A stretch of 47,783 bases of DNA, from positions 1 to 47,783 of the forward strand of contig PNIE01000064.1 in the NCBI GenBank assembly GCA_002877875.1, given 5' to 3'. Made by a program: the position numbers and the translations under genes. Shown here piece after piece: positions 1 to 7,782 of this stretch; the first letter of the stretch is position 1; the number at the start of each line of letters is the position of its first letter. Origin of the DNA: Caldimicrobium thiodismutans. Its GTDB lineage: Bacteria > Desulfobacterota > Thermodesulfobacteria > Thermodesulfobacteriales > Thermodesulfobacteriaceae. Under the pieces are notes generated by a model. It was given only the letters and a program-made list of their open reading frames with translations. It ran no database searches and was not told the origin of the DNA.

Positions 1-255
1 TTCTTTTGGTTTCTCCATTCCCGCTTCTAAGCCCATTCCAACTCCAGGAAGCCCAAACATCACTGTGCTTCCTGTGGAAAAATATTCAAGCTTACCCTCT
101 TTAACAAGTTCGTTGGCAGCATTCTTTATGTCTCTTGGATTGGCATCAGGTATTTCTCTCTGTAAATCCTTAAGATAAATTTTACTTTTACCTCCACTTC
201 CTGCCTTCTTCTGCATTACTTCAAGTATCTTTTGTTTTAAAGTTTCCTTATCCAT
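1..255 (-). CDS. dsrD: DsrD, dissimilatory sulfite reductase-associated protein (3' end cut by window edge)
   Basis: I translated this by hand: 85 codons run from ATG at 255 to base 1 without a stop. The protein opens MDKETLKQKILEVMQKK and continues with KSKIYLKDLQREIPDANPRD and YFSTGSTVMFGLPG, the winged-helix signature of the small DsrD protein (usually about 78 aa). DsrD is reported to bind and activate DsrAB; it carries no cofactor. A GGTGAGAAGG Shine-Dalgarno region lies just before the ATG. It sits 61 nt downstream of dsrB in the same direction, separated by a strong GC hairpin. DsrD is typical of organisms running Dsr reductively. Confidence 0.9.
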   Translation of the reverse strand, partial: MDKETLKQKILEVMQKKAGSGGKSKIYLKDLQREIPDANPRDIKNAANELVKEGKLEYFSTGSTVMFGLPGVGMGLEAGMEKPKE

Positions 256-288
256 CCTTCTCACCCCTTAAGATTTTTTTAATTAATA

Positions 289-306
289 CCCGCCCAAGTG
301 GGCGGG
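289..306 (-). promoter_or_regulatory. GC-rich intercistronic hairpin between dsrB and dsrD
   Basis: Perfect 7-bp inverted repeat CCCGCCC / GGGCGGG with a 4-nt loop, in a region otherwise very AT-rich, 11 nt past the dsrB stop. In the transcript direction it is followed by TATTAATTAAAAAAAT and not by a U tract, so it does not look like an intrinsic terminator. An mRNA-stabilising or processing element that sets dsrAB:dsrD ratios is the likeliest role (inference). Confidence 0.6.
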
Positions 307-316
307 AAGATATAAA

Positions 317-1546
317 TTAGTATTCGTAATCTGTCATTACCTCAACATGACTTGTGAATTTGAAATGCACAGAAGTTCTATAAGTATTATAAGCCAATCT
401 GTAATCATCAATCAGGTGCCAAGTAAATGGTATCTCGGTTAGTTCGAAAAATCTCTCCCAACCGATTCTTTCAATCCAATCTCCAACTCTTTCATATTTA
501 TTGGCATATTGAGAATAAGTCTCAAGAATCTTTTTAATCCATTTCACTGCAGTTGGCCAGCGAGGAGGCTCGTTAGGAATGTAAGGTATTACCACCTTAG
601 AAAACTTAGGTGGTGTAATTCTATTAGAAACCTTACCACCTACCACAATGGCAAGTCCATCCCCTTGGCCATCTGCAATAGGCATGGCTGGGCACATAGT
701 ATAGCAGTTCCCACAGAACATACATCTGTCTTCATTTACTCTAACGGTCTTTCTCTTTTCACCGCCTATCTCAACTGTAGCAGGTTTGATAGCACCAAGA
801 GGACAAGCTGCAATCACAAGAGGAATTTCACAAACCTTTTCAAGTCTTTCATCTTCAACAAGAGGAGGTTTTCTATGAATACCAACCACTGCAATATCTG
901 AACAGTGAACAGCACCACACATATTCAAACAACAGGCAAGAGAAATTCTTACCTGAGCTGGGAGTTTATGCGATCCAAAATACTCAAAAAGTTCATCCAT
1001 AATTGACTTAACTACACCTGAAGCATCTATTGCAGGTGTATGACAGTGAATCCAACCTTGAGTATGAACAATGTTAGTTACCGAAGCCCCTGTTCCACCA
1101 ATGGGAAATTTGTAAGATCCGCCTGGGTGTTTCCTGCTTTTCAAATCCTCAAGTAAAGCCCTCAATTTTTCCTCATCAGTTACATGAAACTCAATATTAT
1201 TACGGGTTGTCCAGCGAACATATCCATCGCAATATTTATCTGCTATCTCACAGATTTCCCTTATGTAGTCTGTGGTTTCAAGTCTTGGAGTTCCACAACG
1301 AACTACATACACGACCTCTCCTGATTCAGCCTTGTATTTCAATACTCCTGGTTGAATAATCTCATGAGATTTCCATTTTCCATAATTCCTCTGAATAACA
1401 GGTGGCAAAAACTGCCAATAGTGAGGTGGTCCAATGTCAGTAATTCTATTTTCCATAGGTTTCTGAGGATTATAAAGCTTTTCAGCTAAGGTTGGATCAT
1501 AAGGTTGAGTATAAATTGGATCTGGTTTTTCTGGCCTTTCGCTCAT
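317..1546 (-). CDS. dsrB: Dissimilatory sulfite reductase beta subunit
   Basis: 409 aa, normal for the family. DsrAB reduces sulfite with six electrons in the cytoplasm, using siroheme coupled to a [4Fe-4S] cluster. The siroheme/cluster motif is visible as ACCLNMCGAVHC, and a ferredoxin-like insert as CMFCGNCYTMCP. The N-terminal PHYWQFLPPVIQRNYGKW and the mid-protein GGTGASVTNIVHTQGW are DsrB hallmarks. It starts 41 nt after dsrA in the same operon and is followed by dsrD. Whether the enzyme works reductively or oxidatively is not settled by this subunit alone, but the linked dsrD favours reduction. Confidence 0.97.
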   Translation of the reverse strand: MSERPEKPDPIYTQPYDPTLAEKLYNPQKPMENRITDIGPPHYWQFLPPVIQRNYGKWKSHEIIQPGVLKYKAESGEVVYVVRCGTPRLETTDYIREICEIADKYCDGYVRWTTRNNIEFHVTDEEKLRALLEDLKSRKHPGGSYKFPIGGTGASVTNIVHTQGWIHCHTPAIDASGVVKSIMDELFEYFGSHKLPAQVRISLACCLNMCGAVHCSDIAVVGIHRKPPLVEDERLEKVCEIPLVIAACPLGAIKPATVEIGGEKRKTVRVNEDRCMFCGNCYTMCPAMPIADGQGDGLAIVVGGKVSNRITPPKFSKVVIPYIPNEPPRWPTAVKWIKKILETYSQYANKYERVGDWIERIGWERFFELTEIPFTWHLIDDYRLAYNTYRTSVHFKFTSHVEVMTDYEY

Positions 1547-1587
1547 GTCCCCCTCCTTTTATAATAAATTTTGTATTTTCATCTTAA

Positions 1588-2886
1588 TTAAGCAGGATGA
1601 CGTTTTCTAAATTCAGCCACATCTCTAGTCCATCCGCCTTCAACCTCTTCTTCCTTCCAGAAAATATAAGGGTTAGAACGTGGCTCTCTAACATGCTGAG
1701 GTATTGGCTTAAGTCCAAGAACATCCACTATAAACCTATTAAGTCCAATTCTCTGAATTATTTCTCCAACTCTTTCACGATTTTTTCCGTTTTCCATCCA
1801 ATAGTCCCAAACTTTGTAGATAAGATTCTTAAGATTGTCATAAGGTGGCTCAATCTTTATAAAAGGCACAATCACCGTTGAAAGCTGAGCACCCTCAAGA
1901 ATAGGAGCTTTAGCCCCCATAAGAATTACTGCTCCTCTATCATCACCAGGTCTTAATGCCTCAGGCATAACATTAATACAGTGCATACATCTGTTACATT
2001 CTTTGTTATTTATATAAAGCTTTTTCTCCCTTTCATCCCAATACATACACTTGGTTGGACATAGATCAATGACTTCCTTTTTGATATCAAATGGACCCCA
2101 ATCTCTATCAGAGTGAGCACCTGCATTAGGTTTTAATTCCCCAGCTACATAAGCCCTAACTGCTTCCTGATCAATTTTAATATCATCCCTCCAAATCCCG
2201 ATAATTGAAAAATCCGCACGGGCTATAGCAGCCACACAATCATTGGGACAGCCTGAAACTTTTATCTTGAATTTATAAGGAAAGGCCGGACGATGGAGCT
2301 CATCCTGGAATTGCATAGTCAATTCATAAACAATATCTTGAGTATCAATACAGGCCCATTCACATCTGGACATTCCCATACAACACTCAGGAGTTCTAAG
2401 ATTTGATCCAGATCCTCCAAGGTCCATCTTTAGCTGATGAGTTAAATCATAAAAAACATATTCCAATTGCTCAGTTACAGTCCCAAGAAGAATAATATCC
2501 CCCGTTGATCCATGGAAGTTCACAAGTCCAGAACCACGATGATCCCAAAGGTCGCAGAGCTTTCTTAAAGCTGAAGTATGATACCATTTAGCTGCAGGCT
2601 GATTCACACGAATAGTATGAAAGGCCCAAATAGAAGGAAATTTATCCTGCTGATCAGAATATCTTCCAATAACACCACCACCATACCCGAAAACCCCAAC
2701 TATTCCACCATGCTTCCAATGAGTCTCCTTTTCTTTGTAAGAAAGCTCCATCTGCCCTAGAACATCAAACCCTGACTGTTTCTTGTGCTTCTCAGCATAG
2801 TTATAAATATCATCTACAAAACTTGGCCAGGGGCCAGATTTTAATTGATCCAGCAATGGCGTCTCATGTTTTTTGACCTCTCCCAT
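1588..2886 (-). CDS. dsrA: Dissimilatory sulfite reductase alpha subunit
   Basis: 432 aa. Siroheme and cluster ligands are visible in CCMGMSRCEWAC, and the inserted ferredoxin domain in CPTKCMYWDE and CNRCMHCINVMPEAL, all typical of DsrA. It forms an alpha2beta2 complex with DsrB. GGGAG precedes the ATG with good spacing. It is the first gene of dsrABD, with a good promoter about 35-60 nt upstream and two inverted repeats beyond that. No other sulfate-reduction genes (sat, apr, dsrC, dsrMKJOP) lie in the window. Confidence 0.97.
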   Translation of the reverse strand: MGEVKKHETPLLDQLKSGPWPSFVDDIYNYAEKHKKQSGFDVLGQMELSYKEKETHWKHGGIVGVFGYGGGVIGRYSDQQDKFPSIWAFHTIRVNQPAAKWYHTSALRKLCDLWDHRGSGLVNFHGSTGDIILLGTVTEQLEYVFYDLTHQLKMDLGGSGSNLRTPECCMGMSRCEWACIDTQDIVYELTMQFQDELHRPAFPYKFKIKVSGCPNDCVAAIARADFSIIGIWRDDIKIDQEAVRAYVAGELKPNAGAHSDRDWGPFDIKKEVIDLCPTKCMYWDEREKKLYINNKECNRCMHCINVMPEALRPGDDRGAVILMGAKAPILEGAQLSTVIVPFIKIEPPYDNLKNLIYKVWDYWMENGKNRERVGEIIQRIGLNRFIVDVLGLKPIPQHVREPRSNPYIFWKEEEVEGGWTRDVAEFRKRHPA

Positions 2887-2919
2887 AATAATCTCCCTAC
2901 AGTTTTTTATATTTTTATA

Positions 2920-2947
2920 ATCCTACTAAGTTATTTTAAGTTGTCAA
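2920..2947 (-). promoter_or_regulatory. Predicted sigma-70-type promoter of dsrABD
   Basis: On the minus strand, TTGACA (2947-2942), a 16-nt spacer, then TAGGAT (2925-2920). The -35 is a perfect consensus. Transcription would start near 2913, giving a leader of about 25 nt before the dsrA ATG. Confidence 0.6.
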
Positions 2948-2983
2948 GGTGTGTTTTCCAAAATTAATTTTAAAATGCTCATA

Positions 2984-3030
2984 ATTTTGATTTTTTTTTC
3001 TAAAAAATTTTTATTTTTTTAAATCAAAAT
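2984..3030. repeat. Inverted repeat upstream of the dsrA promoter
   Basis: Arms ATTTTGATTT (2984-2993) and AAATCAAAAT (3021-3030) are a perfect 10-bp inverted repeat around a 27-nt T-rich centre. It lies upstream of the dsr -35, so it could be an activator site or the upstream half of a paired operator. Simple AT-richness could also give such a match. Confidence 0.4.
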
Positions 3031-3044
3031 GCCCAGATTTTTAG

Positions 3045-3079
3045 TTTTGGTAAAAAGAGTTATAGAATTCTTACCAAAA
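3045..3079. repeat. Inverted repeat in the dsrA / mut7C divergent region
   Basis: Arms TTTTGGTAA (3045-3053) and TTACCAAAA (3071-3079) are a perfect 9-bp inverted repeat with a 17-nt spacer. It lies 22 nt before the mut7C-type ATG and about 100 nt upstream of the dsr promoter. This half-site contains GG/CC in very AT-rich DNA, so it is less likely to be chance than its neighbour. It could be a regulator site or an RNA hairpin in the plus-strand transcript. Confidence 0.4.
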
Positions 3080-3101
3080 TATCTTAAAATTTAATCTTAA
3101 A

Positions 3102-3563
3102 ATGAAAACTTTCTTCCTTGAAGCCTCATTATCAGGACTTTGTAAATGGCTAAGATTCCTCGGTTATAAAGCCATAATTGCCACGGGTAAACTAACCAAA
3201 GAGGAAATTCTTAAAAATCAGGACAAATTCTTTCTAATAACAAGTCCTAAAACCGCTGAAATTTTAGACAAATTACAAATAGATTATCTCCTCCTTCCTA
3301 GGGATTCTCTTAGAACTCAGCTTTTAATTCTCTTAGGAAAGTTAAATCTAAAACCAGAACTTTCCCTTGATCTCTGCACTCTTTGTGGAACCAAACTTAT
3401 TCCTATTAAAAAAGAAGCTTTCAAAGAAAGGATACCTCCTAAAGTTTGGGAAAAATACTCGGAATTTAACTATTGCCCCAAATGCGATAAACTCTATTGG
3501 GAAGGCGATCACATAAAAAGATTAAAAAGGCGTTTCAAAAAATTAATTAGTCCCTTCTTTTAA
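3102..3563 (+). CDS. Mut7-C RNase domain (DUF82) zinc-ribbon protein
   Basis: 153 aa. The N-terminal FLEASLSGLCKWLRFLGYKA and the LITSPKTAEIL, LLPRDSLRTQL segments are Mut7-C / PIN-like features. Two CxxC pairs follow (CTLCGTKL and CPKCDKLYW), forming a zinc ribbon. Family members are named for the C-terminal domain of the Mut-7 nuclease, but their bacterial substrate is unknown. No Shine-Dalgarno precedes the ATG, so the message may be leaderless. Its 3' end overlaps the convergent etfA by 21 nt. Confidence 0.8.
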   Translation: MKTFFLEASLSGLCKWLRFLGYKAIIATGKLTKEEILKNQDKFFLITSPKTAEILDKLQIDYLLLPRDSLRTQLLILLGKLNLKPELSLDLCTLCGTKLIPIKKEAFKERIPPKVWEKYSEFNYCPKCDKLYWEGDHIKRLKRRFKKLISPFF

Positions 3564-4529
3564 TTGTCTCAAAAGGGCATCGAGTAACTTTTCGGCATCA
3601 ACAATCAAAGCAACATGTGACATTTTTACCAGAGGAGCTTCTTTATCTATATTTACAGCTATTATAAATTCTGAATTTTCCATACCGATGGTATGCTGAA
3701 TAGCCCCAGATATTCCAAAACCTATATAAAGTTTAGGCCTAACAGTTACACCACTTACTCCTATCATGTGATCTTCTTCAGCCCAGCCAGCATAACAAAG
3801 AGGTCTTGTAACCCCAATCTCTGCCTCAAGGATCTCTGCTAGGATCTTTAATTTTTCAAAATTTTCCTTGGTCTTAAGCCCTAACCCCCCTGCAAGAATT
3901 ACTTTGGCTACAGCCAATTTGTTGGGCTCCCTCTTCACAGGCTTGATACTTCTTACTCTTAGTTTACTCACCAAATTTAAAGGCTCCTTTAATTTTATCT
4001 TCTTTAGTTCTGGTTTCTTTGTGTTTTCTCTAATAGGAAAGGCATTAAGAGAAAGGGTTGCCATAATAGGAAAGGTTGTTGAATATAACTTTGCAATGAT
4101 ATTATCTCCGTATGATGGTCTTAGCATATAAAGAGTTTCTCCTTCTATCTCAAAAGAGTTTACATGAGCACAAAGGCCTACCTCAAGCTCTCCTGCCACT
4201 CTTGGTGCAAGAGCCATTCCCTGAAGAGTAGCTGGGAAAAAAACTCCGTAAGGATTGGTCTCTTTAATCAGGTTTACTATAACTTTGCCAAAAAGGTCAT
4301 CCTTAAAATCCTTAAGTTCCCTATTCTCCAAATACCATATTTCATCACAAAGGGCCTTTTCAAGCTCTCTCACTTCCTTAAGCCTCTCAGAGTCATCAAC
4401 AAGCATAAATAAGATAAGTCTCTTTTGCAACTTATCCGCGATTTCTCTTAAAGGCGTAAGAATTTCAAGACTTGCCGGATGAAGTTTACCTGTATGATAT
4501 TCTCCATAGGCAAAAATATAATCTCTCAT
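3543..4529 (-). CDS. etfA: Electron transfer flavoprotein alpha subunit
   Basis: 328 aa. The C-terminal FAD domain is clear: GVTRPLCYAGWAEEDHMIG, PKLYIGFGISGAIQH and a DKEAPLVKMSHVALIVD segment. EtfAB heterodimers shuttle electrons between acyl-CoA dehydrogenases and other flavoproteins or quinone reductases. The gene follows etfB by 15 nt in an operon with an acyl-CoA dehydrogenase, the usual partner. I cannot tell from the sequence whether this Etf is of the bifurcating type. Confidence 0.93.
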   Translation of the reverse strand: MRDYIFAYGEYHTGKLHPASLEILTPLREIADKLQKRLILFMLVDDSERLKEVRELEKALCDEIWYLENRELKDFKDDLFGKVIVNLIKETNPYGVFFPATLQGMALAPRVAGELEVGLCAHVNSFEIEGETLYMLRPSYGDNIIAKLYSTTFPIMATLSLNAFPIRENTKKPELKKIKLKEPLNLVSKLRVRSIKPVKREPNKLAVAKVILAGGLGLKTKENFEKLKILAEILEAEIGVTRPLCYAGWAEEDHMIGVSGVTVRPKLYIGFGISGAIQHTIGMENSEFIIAVNIDKEAPLVKMSHVALIVDAEKLLDALLRQLKEGTN

Positions 4530-4544
4530 TTTTTTCTTACCTCC

Positions 4545-5333
4545 TCAAGCTTTGAGGAATCCTTTTTCTTTTAACAGGGTAATTAATCTTTTAGCAAGCT
4601 CCTCGGGTTCACCCTCCCAGATCTCACCTTTATCTGCAAATTTTTTCTCAAAAACCCCTGAAACCCTGGTAGGTGACCCTGAAAGTCCAAGTTTTTCAAT
4701 ACTAAGTTCAAGATCTTTAGCAGACCAAATTTCCAGCTCTCGATTTTTTACTTCAAGCAATCTTTTAAAGGAAGGAGGTCTAAAATAATCCAATTTGGGA
4801 TATAAGCTTGCAACTATTGGTGGCTCAGCTTCTAATTCTTCAAGGCCATATTCTGTTTCTCTCAAGGCTATAATTTTCTTATCTTCAAAAAAGAGGTCTT
4901 TAACATTTGTAATAGAGGGAATTCCAAGGAGAGCAGCTGTCTCTGGAGGGACTTGGGCTGTTTCCCCATCAGCTGATTTTAGCCCCATAAGTACAAGATC
5001 AAAGGGAGCAAGTTTTTTAATAGCTTGAGCAAGGACTCTACTGGTTGCCAAAGTATCTGCTCCTGCAAAAGCTCTGTCTGAAAGAAGAATGATTCTATCC
5101 GCGCAAATTGAATAGGCCTCTCTTAAAAGAGGAATTACATTGGGAGGCCCCATACTGATAGCAATGACTTCGGCATGGTATTTTTCTTTAAGCCTTGCTG
5201 CTATCTCCAGGGCACTTCTGTCAAAGGGATTAAGCATAAGCTCTGCCGATTCCCTTCTTAAGGTATGAGTTTCAGGATCTACTTTTACCGTCTCTAATTT
5301 AGGAACTCCTTTAATAGAAACAATTATTCTCAC
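4545..5333 (-). CDS. etfB: Electron transfer flavoprotein beta subunit
   Basis: 262 aa. EtfB features are the N-terminal MRIIVSIKGVPKLETVKVD, NPFDRSALEIAARLKE, and the nucleotide-binding LVLMGLKSADGETAQVPPETA. It forms a heterodimer with EtfA, encoded 15 nt downstream. The upstream acyl-CoA dehydrogenase ends 9 nt before its start, so the three are almost certainly one transcript. The DGETAQVP loop resembles the DGDTAQVGP loop of many EtfB proteins. Confidence 0.93.
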   Translation of the reverse strand: MRIIVSIKGVPKLETVKVDPETHTLRRESAELMLNPFDRSALEIAARLKEKYHAEVIAISMGPPNVIPLLREAYSICADRIILLSDRAFAGADTLATSRVLAQAIKKLAPFDLVLMGLKSADGETAQVPPETAALLGIPSITNVKDLFFEDKKIIALRETEYGLEELEAEPPIVASLYPKLDYFRPPSFKRLLEVKNRELEIWSAKDLELSIEKLGLSGSPTRVSGVFEKKFADKGEIWEGEPEELAKRLITLLKEKGFLKA

Positions 5334-5342
5334 CCTTTCCTC

Positions 5343-6497
5343 CTATTTATAAACCTTTGAAAGTTCGCGAGCTATAACATTTTTCTGAATTTCATTGGTT
5401 CCCTCATAAATTTGAAGACATTTGACATCTCTGAAAAACTTCTGGACTGGATAATCTCTCATATAGCCGTAACCACCCATCATTTGAATAGCCCTCTCGC
5501 AAATCCACATAGCCTGATCTGTGGCAAAACACTTGGCCATAGCTGAGGCCCCTGAAAAATCCTTAGCCCCAGCATCAATAAATTTGGCTACCTGATATAC
5601 AAGGGCCCTTGAAGCCTCAAGACGCATTGTCATTTCTGCAAAGGTATGGCTTACTGCCTGAAAGTTATAAACAGGCTGGCCAAACTGAATTCTCTTTTTG
5701 GCATGTTTTATACTAACTTCCAATGCCGCCTGAGCCACTCCAAGAGCTTGAGCTCCAGCCCCACATCTGGCATAATCAAGAGTTTTTAAAGCTACCATAA
5801 AACCCATACCCTCACGGCTAAGAAGTCTATCAGCGGGAATCTTGCAATCATTGAAAATAAGATCAGTAGTGACTGAACTCCTTAGGCCTAGCTTTTTCTC
5901 TTTTTTTCCTGCTGAAAAACCAGGATCACCCTTTTCCACAATAAAGGCACTGGCACCACGGGGACCCTTAGCTGGGTCAGTAAGGGCTATTACTATGTTA
6001 ATATCTGCTAAGCCACCATTGGTTATCCACTGTTTTACACCATTTAACACATAATAGTCTCCTTCTTTTCTTGCTGTGGTTTTAATACCAAAAGCGTCAC
6101 TTCCTGCCTGAGGCTCTGTTAAAGCAAAGGCACAAAGTTTTTTTCCTCTTGCAATATCAGGCAAATATTTCTCTTTTTGTTTTTCGTTACCAAAAAGAAT
6201 TAGAGGATAGGCCCCAAGAAAGGAGGCTGCATAAGTGGTAGAGACTCCAGCACAGTAATAGGATAACCATTCAACAGCAAGGCACATCTCAAAGACTCCC
6301 ATTCCAAGGCCACCATATTCCTTAGGCACAATTATGCCAAAAAGATCAGCATCAGCTAAAGCCCTTATAGGCCTATTGTCAAAACTCTCTTTCTCATCCC
6401 ATTCAAGAGCAAAAGGAGCTATGTATTCCTCTCCAATTCTTTTAATAAGTTCAACAAGAAGACTTTGTTCCTCTGTTAATGAATATTTGACAAGCAT
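5343..6497 (-). CDS. Acyl-CoA dehydrogenase
   Basis: 384 aa, full length. Family signatures are CAFALTEPQAGSDAFGIKTT (FAD/substrate region), the WITNGG turn, QFGQPVYNFQAVSH, MMGGYGYMRDYPVQ, and the C-terminal YEGTNEIQ that usually carries the catalytic glutamate. It oxidises an acyl-CoA to the enoyl-CoA and passes electrons to EtfAB, encoded immediately downstream. Chain-length specificity cannot be read from sequence. In a sulfur-respiring autotroph the operon may serve fatty or branched-chain acid use; no other beta-oxidation genes are present. Confidence 0.93.
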   Translation of the reverse strand: MLVKYSLTEEQSLLVELIKRIGEEYIAPFALEWDEKESFDNRPIRALADADLFGIIVPKEYGGLGMGVFEMCLAVEWLSYYCAGVSTTYAASFLGAYPLILFGNEKQKEKYLPDIARGKKLCAFALTEPQAGSDAFGIKTTARKEGDYYVLNGVKQWITNGGLADINIVIALTDPAKGPRGASAFIVEKGDPGFSAGKKEKKLGLRSSVTTDLIFNDCKIPADRLLSREGMGFMVALKTLDYARCGAGAQALGVAQAALEVSIKHAKKRIQFGQPVYNFQAVSHTFAEMTMRLEASRALVYQVAKFIDAGAKDFSGASAMAKCFATDQAMWICERAIQMMGGYGYMRDYPVQKFFRDVKCLQIYEGTNEIQKNVIARELSKVYK

Positions 6498-6530
6498 TCT
6501 CCTTACCCCTTAATGACAGTTTAAGCCATT

Positions 6531-7553
6531 TTAACTTATTTTTAAAACTTTGGCCCCCTTTATTCTGTGATTTTTAAGATCTTCAAGAGCTTTGTAAGCC
6601 TCTTCAAAGGAATAAATCTCAACTTCTGGCTCAATTTGTGCTCTCTCCACTAATTTTAAGAATTCTTCAATATCTTTGCGGGTAATATTAGCCACGGTCT
6701 TTATTTCCTTTTCAAGCCAAAGGTCCCTCTCATAAGAAAGATTTAGAAGAAAGTCTATATCTTGATTCTCCTTTCTTATAGCATTTATAACTAATCTTCC
6801 TCCAGGTCTTAAATATCTTAAAAAGTAAAAAGGAGGTTTCCAAACAGGGGTTGTATCAATTAGGGCATAAGGATAATCCTCTGGTTCCTCCTCAAGATCT
6901 AAGGCAAAATCAGCTCCAAGTCTAAGGGCCATTTCTCTCTGCTTAGGATTTCTTGCAAAAACAATAACAGGAGAATTAGGATATAGAACCTTTGACATTT
7001 TTAAAACTAAGTGATTTGAGGCGCCAAATCCTATCAAACCCAAGATATCCCCATTTTTAATCCCTGAGAGTTTTAAAGCCCTGTAACCAATGCTTCCAGC
7101 ACAAAAGAGTGGAGCAAGCTTTTCAGGAGCCTTTCCTTTGGGTAATTTAAAGGCAAACTCCTCTTTGATTTTGAAATACTCTGCATATCCACCATGGGCA
7201 TCTTTGCCAGTCCCTTTAAATTCAGGACATAGATTTTCAAGGCCCTTTTTACAGAATTCACAGTGCCCACAGGAAGAGTAAATCCAGCCAGCTCCGGCAA
7301 GATCTCCCACTTTAAAATTTTTAACAGCTTCCCCAACTGCAATAACTTCTCCCACTATCTGATGACCAGGAATGATTGGCAAAAAAGCAGGTTCAGCCCT
7401 ACCCTCTATCTCATCAAGTTCAGTATGACAAACTCCGCAAGCCTTAACTTTAAGAAGTATTTCTTCAGATGAAATCTCTGGATCTTTTACCTCAGAGAGA
7501 AAAAAATTTTTAGGACTAAGCTCTCCTACTTCTCTTATAATCCAAGCTTTCAT
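6531..7553 (-). CDS. Zinc-dependent alcohol dehydrogenase (MDR family)
   Basis: 340 aa. The catalytic-zinc region is KACGVCHTELDEIEG with PGHQIVGEV, and the structural-zinc lobe is CGHCEFCKKGLENLC. The Rossmann glycine motif is the variant GFGASNH rather than GxGxxG, as in one bacterial ADH subgroup. It oxidises or reduces alcohols/aldehydes with NAD(P). It lies 33 nt upstream of the acyl-CoA dehydrogenase and may be co-transcribed with it. TATAAT lies only 8 nt before the ATG and no Shine-Dalgarno is visible, so the message may be leaderless. Confidence 0.88.
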   Translation of the reverse strand: MKAWIIREVGELSPKNFFLSEVKDPEISSEEILLKVKACGVCHTELDEIEGRAEPAFLPIIPGHQIVGEVIAVGEAVKNFKVGDLAGAGWIYSSCGHCEFCKKGLENLCPEFKGTGKDAHGGYAEYFKIKEEFAFKLPKGKAPEKLAPLFCAGSIGYRALKLSGIKNGDILGLIGFGASNHLVLKMSKVLYPNSPVIVFARNPKQREMALRLGADFALDLEEEPEDYPYALIDTTPVWKPPFYFLRYLRPGGRLVINAIRKENQDIDFLLNLSYERDLWLEKEIKTVANITRKDIEEFLKLVERAQIEPEVEIYSFEEAYKALEDLKNHRIKGAKVLKIS

Positions 7554-7561
7554 AGAAGTTA

Positions 7562-7567
7562 ATTATA
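7562..7567 (-). promoter_or_regulatory. Predicted -10 element of a near-leaderless adh promoter
   Basis: A perfect TATAAT on the minus strand ends 8 nt before the adh ATG (7553), placing the transcript start almost on the start codon. A -35 is poor (TTTTTG at 17 nt). Confidence 0.35.
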
Positions 7568-7628
7568 GCTCAAATTTTTATAATCAAAAAGATCTCTTTA
7601 GGAAGAAAATATGGACACATAAATCCTC

Positions 7629-7656
7629 TTGACAAGAATACAAAATGGGTTATTTT
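7629..7656 (+). promoter_or_regulatory. Predicted promoter of tRNA-Val / thrS
   Basis: TTGACA (7629-7634), a 16-nt spacer, then TATTTT (7651-7656). It is correctly placed to start transcription about 10 nt before the tRNA. It may also drive thrS and infC by read-through. Confidence 0.5.
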
Positions 7657-7672
7657 AAATCTATTGTAAAAT

Positions 7673-7747
7673 AGGCGCGTAGCTCAGTGGGAGAGCGCTT
7701 GCTTGACGCGCAAGAGGTCGGCGGTTCGATCCCGCCCGCGCCTACCA
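7673..7747 (+). tRNA. tRNA-Val (anticodon GAC)
   Basis: A full cloverleaf can be folded by hand. The acceptor AGGCGCG pairs with CGCGCCT. The D stem is GCTC/GAGC with loop AGTGGGA. The anticodon stem is CTTGC/GCAAG with loop TTGACGC (anticodon GAC at 7705-7707). The T arm is GGCGG/CCGCC with loop TTCGATC. Discriminator A and an encoded CCA (7745-7747) follow. It lies 35 nt upstream of thrS, so it may be processed from a shared precursor. Confidence 0.95.
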
Positions 7748-7782
7748 TTTTAGTCGTTGAAAAGGGAGATTCTACTTAAGAA

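Noticed and set aside
289..306. Intrinsic terminator after dsrB
   Set aside because: The hairpin is followed by an A-rich stretch, not U residues, in the dsr transcript, and dsrD continues in the same direction.
3543..3563. Frameshift or truncation at the overlapping 3' ends of the Mut7-C gene and etfA
   Set aside because: Both proteins keep complete C-termini; the overlap is a compact convergent arrangement, like infC/hisH with a 6-nt gap.
7748..7782. A T-box or other leader control for thrS
   Set aside because: Only 35 nt separate the tRNA from thrS; there is no room for a T-box and no terminator-antiterminator pair.
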